The notes below the pieces were generated by a model, which worked only from the letters and a program-made list of their open reading frames with translations, had not been told where the DNA came from and searched no databases. A DNA stretch of 64,000 nt from Epiperipatus broadwayi (taxonomy: Eukaryota; Onychophora; Udeonychophora; Euonychophora; Peripatidae). Both the position numbers and the translations under genes were made by a program. Shown in pieces: positions 25,534 to 36,007 of this stretch. How positions within the stretch are numbered: position 1 is the stretch's first letter; each line of letters starts with the position of its first letter. The DNA lies in NCBI GenBank assembly GCA_028023455.1, contig JAQFVV010006231.1, forward strand, positions 1,631,478 to 1,695,477, read 5' to 3'.

Positions 25534-26108
25534 GAAATTGTAGAATTAATAATAGGTCAGGTGGAGTTTTAGTTTATTATAAATCAGTGCTTTGTGTGAC
25601 TTCTATTGATGCAGTGTTTGATTCTTCTGAATGTCTTGTTTTAAATTTCATTTTAGGTTCAGACAAATTAACACTTATTGCTCTGTATAGGTCTTGCAGT
25701 CATACAGTTGAAAGCTTTAGTGATGAACTTGGTGATTTGCTTACTAAATTAAATGATAAATTCATTATTCTTGTTGGTGACTTGAACATTGATATTTCTG
25801 GTGAAATTTCTGTTGCTGCTCAACATTATTTAAATATGCTGTCACTTTTTGGATTTATTCAATGTTTATTTCATCCTACACATGTTACATCTTCATCATC
25901 TTCACTTATTGATCATGTCTTTGCTAGATGTCTTGAAAATATTCTTTTGAAAACATCTTTTTTGGATTGGTGTCTTACAGATCACAGAGGAATTGTTGTT
26001 ACTTTTAAAAAGAATTTTTCTCATAGTAAAAAGTGTTTTAAACTTTTATCTCATGATCGTTTGAAATCCTTAATTACTAAATATGATTGGAATTTAATCT
26101 TGAGTTGA
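25534..26108 (+). pseudogene. P1 endonuclease domain, 5'-truncated
   Basis: C-terminal half of an APE-type endonuclease of the LINE polyprotein. Visible motifs: SGGVLVYYKS, LIALYRSCS, VGDLNIDIS (the GDLN/GDFN catalytic block, about 25770-25800), SSLIDHVFAR (about 25895-25930) and the C-terminal TDHRGIVVTF (about 25978-26010), the S/TDH motif of APE-type endonucleases. The frame is open from the TTA junction to TGA at 26106-26108, where a frameshift separates it from the RT frame starting around 26087. The N-terminal part of the endonuclease, with the first catalytic Asn and Glu, is missing, so this copy cannot nick DNA. Confidence 0.85.
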
Positions 26109-28201
26109 ATGATGTAAATTGTGCCTTTTCATTCTTTGTTGACAAGATGAAGGAGTTTATAGATTATTGTTCTTTTATAAAATATATAAAGAAGAAAGAT
26201 CTGAAGAGACATGATTGGATTACAAATGAGTTAATATCAAAAGTTAACAGTAAGAATAAACTGTACAAGCTTTTCAAAAGGTTTCCTGCTAATGAAGATT
26301 TAAAAATTCAGCTAAAGGTTCTTGATAAAGAAATAAAGAAAGATATAGTCAAAGCTAAATTGATTTTCTATTCTACTCAAATTGATTCTTTAAAATCAAC
26401 TAAATTAAGCAACTTTTGGACTGTTGTTAAAAAATTTATTTTTAAAGAAGGATTTTCACAAATTTCTAGACTAAAGATTAATGAAATATCTAGTGATGTT
26501 TTAAATAATTCAAAACTAATAGCTGATCATTTCAATCAATATTTTGTACACAGTGTGGAATTGTTAATGAATAGTTTTGACAATAATTGCAGTTCTCATG
26601 TTTTTCAATATAAGAAATCTATCCTGAATTCTTTTGTTTTTAAAGAGATTGAAGATTGTGAAATTTTAGATTCTCTTTATAAAATGAGACATAAAAAATG
26701 TATTGGTTTGGATTGTATTTCTGTAAAAATATTAATTGAAAATGTTTCCATTCTTTTACCAATTTTATCTTTTTTATTTAATTCTTCTATTGATTCAGGT
26801 ATATTTCCAGATTGTTTAAAATCTGCTGTTGTTACACCTATTTGTAAGAGTGGAGATAGGGAATGTTTGGAAAACTACAGGCCAATTTCTATTTTATCAA
26901 CATTGTCTCAAATTTTGGAAATGTGTGTAAAAAACAGAATTGTTTTGTTTTTTCAAAAATATAATTTATTTTCAAACAATCAATTTGGGTTTTTGCCAGG
27001 AAGATCTACAGAACTGGCTTTATCTGAACATGTTTCAGTCATCACTGAATCTTTAGAAAAAGGTTACAAAACTATAGGCATTTATTTAGATTTGCGGAAA
27101 GCATTTGACTGTGTTCCACATGATATATTAATAATTAAGTTACACCATTGTGGCATAAGGAGTGCTATGCTTGAATGGTTTAAATCTTATTTAAGTAATA
27201 GAAGCCAATTTGTGAAAATTAATAATTTTTTGAGTGATTCTGAAATAATTAGATATGGAGTTCCTCAAGGTTCAGTCCTGGGACCATTGTTATTTACTGT
27301 TTATATTAATGATCTGCTTGATCTTTCTCTTCATTCTAACATTTTTTGTTTTGCAGATGATACTGCTTTGGTTACTTCAGCAGTTTCATATAGTTTACTT
27401 GAGAAACTTGTGAATGAAGATTTATTTAAAATTACACAATGGATGAACAGTAATAGATTACTGCTAAATATTAATAAATGTAATTACATAATGTATTCTC
27501 TTAAAAATATTCCAGCAAAAGACTTGTTAATTCAATTGCCTTATGTTAATAAAACGTCTTGTCAGAAAATTACCAGGACTTCAACAATTTCTTACCTTGG
27601 CTTGGTTTTGGATGAGTATTTACATTGGGATAAACATATTCTTTGGCTTCAAGTAAAATTAAGAAAACTTAATTTTCTTTTTTATAGATTAAGAGATTGT
27701 TTGAATAAATCTGTCCTATTAAGTATATATAAACAAATTTTCTTAAGCAGACTTTTTTATGGAATAACATTATGGGGTGGCACTGCAGCATATTTTTTGA
27801 AGTCATTGCAAACACTACAAAATTTTACGTTAAGAATTATTTTGTTTAAACCTTTAGATTTGCCAAGACTTGAATTATTTAAGTGTGCTGGAGTTTTAAC
27901 TATTCATCAATTATTTTTAGTGAATATTTTGTGTTATTATATTAAATACAAAAAAATGAATAAATATAATTCTTCATCAATAATGGTGACTAGATCAAGT
28001 GATTTTGATTTATTATTTGAACCAGTGTACTTTAAAACTCATTGCAGATATCAGAAATGTTATCTTGGTCCAAGATTTTATAATATTTTTATAAGAAACA
28101 TTGGATTTAATGTTAATGACTTATCAAGGAAAACTTTGAGAAAATTAATTATGAACTGGATTGTAATTGATGATAATCAAAAACTTTTTATTTTTATTTA
28201 A
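26087..28201 (+). CDS. P1 reverse transcriptase, CR1/Jockey-group
   Basis: A 704-codon open frame continuing the polyprotein after a frameshift; the apparent TTG start is only the frame entry. It synthesises cDNA from element RNA at the nicked target. In order: a lysine-rich linker; ENYRPISILSTLSQILE (about residues 265-280); NNQFGFLPGRSTE; motif A IYLDLRKAFDCVPHDIL (about 328-345); GVPQGSVLGPLLFTVYINDL; catalytic FADD at residues 422-425 (27350-27361); SYLGLVLD; then the thumb and C-terminal region, ending MNWIVIDDNQKLFIFI. All catalytic residues of the RT are present. The C-terminal 150 residues are repeated in P2 with few changes. The frame is intact, but the element lacks its 5' end. Confidence 0.9.
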   Translation: MEFNLELNDVNCAFSFFVDKMKEFIDYCSFIKYIKKKDLKRHDWITNELISKVNSKNKLYKLFKRFPANEDLKIQLKVLDKEIKKDIVKAKLIFYSTQIDSLKSTKLSNFWTVVKKFIFKEGFSQISRLKINEISSDVLNNSKLIADHFNQYFVHSVELLMNSFDNNCSSHVFQYKKSILNSFVFKEIEDCEILDSLYKMRHKKCIGLDCISVKILIENVSILLPILSFLFNSSIDSGIFPDCLKSAVVTPICKSGDRECLENYRPISILSTLSQILEMCVKNRIVLFFQKYNLFSNNQFGFLPGRSTELALSEHVSVITESLEKGYKTIGIYLDLRKAFDCVPHDILIIKLHHCGIRSAMLEWFKSYLSNRSQFVKINNFLSDSEIIRYGVPQGSVLGPLLFTVYINDLLDLSLHSNIFCFADDTALVTSAVSYSLLEKLVNEDLFKITQWMNSNRLLLNINKCNYIMYSLKNIPAKDLLIQLPYVNKTSCQKITRTSTISYLGLVLDEYLHWDKHILWLQVKLRKLNFLFYRLRDCLNKSVLLSIYKQIFLSRLFYGITLWGGTAAYFLKSLQTLQNFTLRIILFKPLDLPRLELFKCAGVLTIHQLFLVNILCYYIKYKKMNKYNSSSIMVTRSSDFDLLFEPVYFKTHCRYQKCYLGPRFYNIFIRNIGFNVNDLSRKTLRKLIMNWIVIDDNQKLFIFI

Positions 28202-28312
28202 TTATTTTATTGTATATTAATGTTTTTTATTTTATTGCACATGTATTTTTGTTAAGCTCCATGCGTGATTTATTTATCACAAGGAGATTATATGTTTAAT
28301 AAATTAAATTAA

Positions 28313-28349
<37 letters not shown>
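28313..28349. repeat. (TTA)n between P1 and P2
   Basis: About 11 TTA units directly after AAATTAAATTAAA of P1 and directly before AGAAAAC of P2. Confidence 0.95.
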
Positions 28350-29607
<1,258 letters not shown>

Positions 29608-29866
29608 CATCTTTCAAAAGGACTTTATTGAATATAACAAGAAAAGGTTACATTTATAACTATTTTACCACATGCAGATGAATTGAAGTCAGTATAAATA
29701 AGTTGAAAACTGTAATTGGGGAGGGGGTTAACAAAGACAAAGGATATGCATATGGTTTACAAATTTGAGTTTACATTATTTTCTTTAAAATATATACATC
29801 CAATTACTTTTGTGCACTTGTAAAGCTCTTAGTTCTGTTTTTTATTAGTCTTTTTTTTTTTTTTTT

Positions 29867-32800
29867 CTATAATTTTGAGCGCTGTTGTAATATTGACCAA
29901 GTGGCTGTGTACATCTTTTGGGATACAATTTTTTCATCCCTTAAGCGGAGCTGTTCCATTTTGTTCCAGAATGTGTTTGGATGTCTTCTTGGATTATTGT
30001 TGTACATGAAGGAGCATCTTGTACACCATAGTGAAAACAATATAAAAGTACTTGCTCGAATATGTGGGTAGCTACCCTTAATAAATGATTGTAAAAGGAT
30101 TTGAATGTCACAATTTCTTTGTTTGTACAATGATGGTATGGATGAACGAATATTATCAAATACTGGGCAGGCAAAAAGAAAATGTTCTTGTGTCTCAGTT
30201 TCTCTATGACACAACCAGCATATGTCTTCTGTATTTATGTAATGCCTTCTATATCTACAAAAGTGTAATGTTGGCAATGCTTCAAGATTTAATTTGAGTA
30301 GAAAATCATAATATTTGGGTTCTAATAACCAGAATTTAAATTTTCGGGTTAGTTGTCTATTATTAATGTTTAAAATTGGTTTTTTATCATTTAGGGGAGA
30401 GCAAATTATCTGGTATACATCCCAATATTTAAATTTATCTTGCGGTGGTGAAAAAATAATATTTGGAATGTTAAGAATTAGTGTAAGCAAGGTTTTCCAA
30501 TATCCATTGTTTGGTGGTGGTTTATCTGTTGGGGTAATCTTGAAGAACACTTTCATGTATGGAAATAAATAAGTACATGCAGAAATGAGATTTAATGTCT
30601 TTTGAATGTTAAAAATATCCGAATGAATGTAGTCCTAAACCATTTTGTATTAGAGGAGCTTGAATACGTTTTAGTGAAACTGAAACAATCTTTTTTCCCC
30701 ACAGCAACTTTCTACATAACGAGTTTATTTTACTAGTAAAAGATTTAGTGTATAGTATTATTGGAGAATAGTATGTGATTCGAGTCATAATTAATAGATT
30801 AAACAGGGATACTTTTGAATACAGTGAAAGGTAAGATTTTGATAGTGAATCAATTATATTTTCTATTTTATTTTTAATTTTGTCTTGTATTTGTCGACGC
30901 ATTTCTAGATTGCTCAAATAGAAGGGGAATCCCACAAAAGAGCTGGGTTTTCCTTTAAAATGTTGTGTGTGAAATTGTCCTGTATATATTGACTATGCAG
31001 ATTTGTCCATGTTAAACTCCAGCTTGTATTTATTAGTGTATGAATTAAGAATTTTCAATAGAGTTGGGATCTGTTTTTTAGAAGTTAAAAAAATCGAGAC
31101 ATCATCCATGTAGGCAATACAGGAGATGTTTGCTTTTAGACCGGGTATGTATATGCCTGATAATTCTTTTTCTATCATATTCAGTAAGGGATTGATATAG
31201 AAAGTAAAAAAAAGAGCACTTAGTGGTGAACCTTGTGGAATTGAACAGTAAGGTACAAAAGAGGGGGAATTCTTACCATTAAGTGTAATATGTATTTCTC
31301 GACTTAATAGAAGATTGGTTACTAAATATATTAAGGATCTTGGTATTGTTGTGTCTGCTAATGCTTCAACAAGGAGTTCAATTGGAATCATATCAAATGC
31401 TGATTTTATATCCAGTTGGATTACAACTGGACTATATTTTTTATTATTTCTGACAGAATCAATAACTGTTTTGAATAGAAAGGCTGCTTGCATTGTAGAC
31501 GAGCCTTTCTTAGCAAACTGCATTTTAGATAGTATAGGTATGATATAGGGTTCTATTTTGTCTTTAATGATTGACTCCAACAGTTTGATACCCAGAGGGC
31601 TCATTGATATGGGCCTTAGATTGTTTAGTGTGGTTATTTTTTCATGTGTTTTGGTAAATGGTAAGATCGGAAAATAGGGTATAATCCATGTATATGATGG
31701 ATCTTTTTTGTTAGAAAGTTTGCTAGATTACACAGATACTGAGCAGTAAAATTTTCTAAATGCTTGAATACAAAGCAAGGTATACCATGCATTCCTGGGT
31801 GACTGGAGTTTGGGGTTGATGCTAATTTTTGTATAAAGTCTTTGGGAGTAAATACTATATTTTTTTCTGGCTCACCGAGAAAAAATGGTGCAGGGCTGAA
31901 TTTTTTCTTCTCTTGAAGTTTGGATTTGAAATGTGTGTAGAGGGGTAGCAACATATTGTAACCAGAAATTATATCTTCTTGTATTTTAATTGCTGTCGGT
32001 ATGCGAGTTGATGGCTTTTGTCCCAGTGCCCAGCGAATATAGTGTCTGGACCATGTGTGTGTCTGTGTCAAAAAGAGTTTTCTTTTTTTAATTGCCAGGT
32101 ATTCTTTAAGTTCTTCAGAGACTGATTTATAAAGTTTCTTCAGTGCAATCACATTTGAACAGCCTTGTTTATTTGTAGTACTGTTTGTGATTCTTTTGTG
32201 TGTTTCATCTACAAGAGCTAGAAGCCTTGAAGGGGCTGGGGTAGCCCTTGTTATGACATCAATTGTATATGAAATAATGTTAACAAAAGCAATCCATGTT
32301 TGCACTGGATCCATTTCAATGTCTCGAAGTTTGAAGAGATATATATATATTTCTGAGAATAAATATTCTGGGGTTCGACATGGAAGAAGCACTCTAATTG
32401 TGTTTCCAATAGATGTTATTGATCTGTATATAAAATCATTCTTTAGTGAAACAATAATTGCAGAATGGTCTGATAATGATGAGTTTTTTATTGTTAGGCT
32501 GATCATGTGATGTAACACTGGTGAGTAGAAGACCAGGTCAATTAATGATGAAAACCTGCCATTGTTAAATGTTACTGAATTCTGTGGGAGATAGCCTTCT
32601 CCACTCATGAGTGGTATGGCTAGTAAGTGCAACCATTTTGTGACAAACTCATTGTATGACATGTTGAAATCACCAAGTAAAATTAATGGATGTGATGAGG
32701 ATGCTATTTTGGAATTTATAATTTGAATGACTTTATTAATTACTGTGTGATTTGGAGGTAAATAAACAAATGCTACATTCAATGTAACTGTTTTATCATA

Positions 32801-33112
32801 TAGTGTTATAATTAATATGTGTGCATCTATATATATTATTTTGAATGAATAGAAGGGGCAGGTTTTCATTACTACTACTCCTGTTCCTGCTGAGGGTGAA
32901 AATGATGCTTGGGAGAATGCTGAGTATCCTTGATTATTAAGATAGTTAGATGGATTAATCTGAGATTTATTATAAATTTTTGTTTCGAGTAACCCTAGCA
33001 AATGAGGTTGTATAATTTCAAGCCATTTTATTAATTGATAGTTTTTTCCCGGTGAGTTTAATCCACGGATGTTTAATGACGCTATTTTTATATTCATTAT
33101 AGTTTCACTCAA
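29867..33112 (-). pseudogene. T1 ORF2: endonuclease / reverse transcriptase, frameshifted
   Basis: A LINE polymerase broken into at least four open pieces (33112-31634, 31604-30993, 30935-30609, 30556-29867). N-terminal APE-type endonuclease: SLNIRGLNS, LLETKIY, LLGDFNMSY and SDHSAIIVSL. RT: VVIQLDIKSAFDMI (motif A), SIPQGSPLSALFF, and catalytic AYMDDVSIFL (YMDD at 31101-31112). C-terminal knuckle: CWLCHRETETQEHFLFAC (about 30190-30245). The likely start is the Met before NIKIASLNIRG, by comparison with T3. Lesions: a frameshift at about 31605-31635, a stop with rearranged sequence at about 30940-30992, and a frameshift at about 30560-30605. It lies 69 bp downstream of the ORF1 stop. Confidence 0.9.
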
Positions 33113-33180
33113 TAAAAACAGAACACACCTGATGTAGTAATTAGATTATAATTTTATATAGTTTAGATAACTTGCACAAA

Positions 33181-34675
33181 TTATGACAAAGAATTTTTAT
33201 GTCTGGAGGTTCTACTTCCTCCCTCCTGTGATAATTTTTGCACATTTGCTTTTTTATTGGTGCTAAGGTCTTCATCTGAAGTGTATTCAAACTCGGTATC
33301 CGTTGAACTCATATTTGCTTTTCTTATTTTTTTTTTATGATCTAATGTCTGGGGCATATCATCTTCACTAAGATCAATAGGCACTGCTGCATTTTTTCTA
33401 CGTTTGCTTCGCGGTCTGCCTGGTTTTCGGGTGGCAGTGTCATTTATTTTCGGGTCTGTAGGTGGCAAGCAAGGCACTAGATAGTCTATAATATCTTGCG
33501 AAGTTTTGTTAAGGGGTGTTTTTGATTGTTTGTGATTTTGGCAATCACTTTTTAATAATTCTTGTTGAGATGGGCTATTTTCTTGTAACACTGGTTTATC
33601 CTCGTCATTCCGTGATTGATTTTCGGGTAAAATTGATTCACTTTCGTCATTTACTGATTGCTCTCTGGTGATGTATAGATCGTCTGTTATATCGTCATTA
33701 ATTGGATTATTTTGATAGCAAATTGTAGTTGATTCACTTATCGGTTGAGGAGTGAAATCTGTGTTATTTACTGGCGCATTTCCACATTGATGACTTGAGG
33801 TTGCTCTCATATCACAGTGTTTACATTTAAGTTTTGGGCATGCATTTATAATATGCCCTCGTTGTTTGCAGTGAAAACATTGCGGTTTAAGTCCATGAAT
33901 TATTAAGAGTAGCGTCGCTTCGTGATCGGTTATAAGAGTGGGAATATCATTTGGATTTACATTTTGATTTAATTTAACTTTAAAATGATAACTGTTTCCA
34001 TAGATCGGTATCGGAGTTCCTTTTAAGATCGGAAGAGCGTTGAAAGGCAACAACAACTCCGAATGGTTGCATTAATTTATTGAGGTCATTTATTGTATAG
34101 TTAAAGTACGTATTTTTGATTGTGCCGGTAATAAAATTTTCTCTAAATTGGTTAACTTTTACTAAAGCATATTTCCCTAACGTTTTAATTGTTTTATCAA
34201 ATTTGTTTTTTTGTTCTTCGCTATAGAATTCAATAGCAAGATAGCGAGGATTTGGGTGATCTGCTATGCGCAATATAGAATCCCATAAATTATTTGTGCT
34301 TAATTCTTCGTATAGCAAATCCTTAGGAAATCTATACAGCGAACAATTTATATCTGTAATTGCAAGGATAACAGACCGGTCAGTAAAGAAACGTTTAAAC
34401 GACATAAACAGGTCACGTGGGATGGTCGTATTAAAGCGTTCAGAAATTTTTAATAGACTTTCATTAGTCCAGATCTCTTCTTCTATTACGTTAACTGGTA
34501 ATGGGTCAGATTCTGAAATCACATCTAGTTTCATTAGATCATTTATTGTTGAACGACGAAATCTTGAAACTGGAGCTTGATTTTTTCCCACGTTCTGAGG
34601 AAAATCTCCTTTTTTAGTGGATGCTTTGATTGCGTCAGCATAAGAAATGCTTGCTGCGTTCAAAGAGATCGCCAT
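33181..34675 (-). pseudogene. T1 ORF1: RRM-like, CCHC and AT-hook protein, frameshifted
   Basis: ORF1 protein, expected to bind element RNA and DNA. The start is set at the second Met of the open frame (MAISLNAAS), matching T3. In order: a basic N-terminus; an RRM-like region (YRFPKDLLYEELST ... PRYLAIEFYSEE); a second fold with YTINDLNKLMQPFG; TPIPIYGN; a CCHC knuckle CFHCKQRGHIINAC (about 33838-33882) followed by further Cys/His (CKHC...HQC); a polar linker; an AT-hook RKPGRPRSKRRK (about 33400-33435); and an acidic Ser/Asp/Glu tail. The frame breaks near 34026-34056, exactly where a 15-nt stretch equals the end of a common sequencing adapter, so the frameshift may be an artefact. Confidence 0.85.
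34026..34040 (+). other. Sequencing-adapter-like 15-mer inside T1 ORF1
   Basis: AGATCGGAAGAGCGT is identical to the start of the common Illumina adapter read-through sequence. It lies at the T1 ORF1 frameshift. A chance match of 15 nt in 64 kb is unlikely, but I cannot exclude it. Confidence 0.6.
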
Positions 34676-34872
34676 ATTGAAGTAAAAAAAAAAACCGCTT
34701 GCACACAAATTCCTCGTCGGAGGAGTTTTCTTAAGTTTAAAAAACTATATATACTGAATATTGGGTTGCTTAGAGACAATACGGTTTATTTTAAATAAAA
34801 ATTTTTTTAGTTTTATTATTACTAGAAATATATAATATATCCTACCGATATCTACGATCATCAAACCAGCTG

Positions 34873-34882
34873 GCGCATGCGC
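34873..34882. promoter_or_regulatory. GCGCATGCGC palindrome at the T1 5' end
   Basis: A perfect 10-bp palindrome a few bases inside the 5' terminus of T1, in otherwise AT-rich DNA. T3 has the same core at its own 5' end. It matches the core of the NRF-1 (nuclear respiratory factor 1) binding consensus, YGCGCAYGCGCR. A role as internal LINE promoter element is inferred. Confidence 0.55.
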
Positions 34883-34884
34883 AC

Positions 34885-34887
<3 letters not shown>

Positions 34888-34915
<28 letters not shown>
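34888..34915. repeat. (TTA)n between T1 and T2
   Basis: About 9 TTA units joining the 5' end of T1 to the 3' end of T2. Confidence 0.95.
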
Positions 34916-35227
34916 GTTTCAAAAGGCCTTTATTGTCTCAAAAGAATTACAAATTTTGCATTTACATAGTTTGTCTACATATAATATCCTGGATTGTCCA
35001 TTATCATTTGAACACCATTAGCAAATCAATTACTTATAATAGAAAGGAAAAAATTGTTGCTAAATTGTCCTTGTTGCTAATTTGACATGCATATCCTTCT
35101 AAGTTTTTTTATAATGTTTAATTTTTTCAATTCACTATAACATAGATCTAATCTTAAGTAATGACCATGTTGCTGCATAAATGTCAGGTCTGGCCAGTCT
35201 CTTATCCCTTTTCTGTATTATTTCAAG

Positions 35228-35228
<1 letters not shown>
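34916..35228 (-). pseudogene. LINE T2, Tx1/L1-like, severely 5'-truncated
   Basis: On minus, the last about 30 codons of ORF2 (KRDKRLARPDIYAATWSLLK, then a stop) match T3 (NRDKIITNPHLHAATWSLLK). The 3' UTR ends CAATAAAGGCCTTTTGAAAC, then (AAT)n. The upstream side directly meets another TTA array at 35229. Confidence 0.9.
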
Positions 35229-35307
<79 letters not shown>

Positions 35308-35330
35308 GATGATGATGATGATGATGATGA
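35229..35330. repeat. (TTA)n then (TGA)n array
   Basis: TTA units to about 35307, then about eight GAT/TGA units to 35330. It separates T2 from P3. Confidence 0.95.
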
Positions 35331-35665
35331 GAAATGCAAACTTTCAAGATTAGTATATGTAAAAATACTTTCTTTGGTAAATCAGTTATTAATAGATTGC
35401 AATTGGTATATAATCTAACTTTTAATAATATTGATATTTTTTGCGATCAATTTGTGATGAATGTTAAAAAACAACTAAATGTATAATTATGAACATATAT
35501 GTATATATAATTTTATGTATTTAGCTTGTATTTGATTATTATTGTTTTTTTTTTTTTAATTTTAATTATTATCATTGTTATTATTATATTTTTTTTTTAT
35601 TGTGTATTTCTGTTAAAGTGTAAATGTTGAAATGCACATAATAAATGGATATTGAATTGAATTGA

Positions 35666-35667
<2 letters not shown>
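35331..35667 (+). pseudogene. LINE P3, 3' end of another CR1/Jockey-group element
   Basis: From 35331 one frame reads EMQTFKISICKNTFFGKSVI, then NRLQLVYNLTFNNIDIFCDQ and MNVKKQLNV stop (35485). This follows the pattern of CR1/Jockey-type C-termini (aromatic FF...FN.L..., basic KK.L end). The 3' UTR ends AATAAATGGATATTGAATTG, then a few GAATT units and (TTA)n. It is related in design to P1/P2 but not the same family. The 5' side joins the TGA/TTA array. Confidence 0.65.

Positions 35668-35744
<77 letters not shown>
35668..35744. repeat. (TTA)n between P3 and T3
   Basis: About 25 TTA units shared by the 3' ends of plus-strand P3 and minus-strand T3. Confidence 0.95.
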
Positions 35745-35745
<1 letters not shown>

Positions 35746-36007
35746 GTTTCAATAAAGGCTTTATTGATCTCAATGGTTTACATAAGTTTACATCTAGAAA
35801 AATTTGAAATTTAACATACAATGAATAATATTAGGGTAAACACATATAAATGAATTTAGTGGTTACACTTTGTGGTTAATGGACTATAACAATATAAAAA
35901 TTAAAAAAATCAAAAATAATCAGAGTTCTAACGTTTGAGGAGCTTATTTAGTTTTGTCCGCATGTCACTTTGAATGTTAGTTGTATGATAGTTTTTCTTT
36001 GCAGCAT

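Larger units (their letters stand above)
25534..28313 (+). mobile_element. LINE P1, CR1/Jockey-group, 5'-truncated, in (TTA)n
   Basis: A non-LTR retrotransposon with the end of its endonuclease, the complete RT region and a 3' UTR of about 110 bp ending ATGTTTAATAAATTAAATTA, then (TTA)n. The 5' junction falls inside the endonuclease domain, directly at the (TTA)n array: the coding frame runs open through the junction (SGGVLVYYKS). RT motifs of the CR1/Jockey type (YGVPQGSVLGPLLF, FADDTAL) set it apart from the RTE and Tx1-like elements. Finer clade placement needs a tree. One frameshift near 26085-26108 is the only lesion seen in the coding part. Confidence 0.9.
29608..34887 (-). mobile_element. 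LINE T1, Tx1/L1-like, apparently full length, in (TTA)n
   Basis: About 5.28 kb, with a 5' UTR (34676-34887), ORF1, ORF2 and a 3' UTR ending CAATAAAGTCCTTTTGAAAG, then (AAT)n on its own sense strand. Both flanks on plus are (TTA)n: 29055-29607 downstream and 34888-34915 upstream. It has the same architecture and length as T3. ORF1 has one frameshift and ORF2 several, so it is inactive. Confidence 0.92.

Noticed and set aside
33181-34675. Retroviral gag because of the CCHC knuckle
   Set aside because: It lies directly upstream of a LINE endonuclease/RT frame. There is no protease, integrase or LTR, and ORF1 proteins of Tx1-like LINEs also carry CCHC knuckles.
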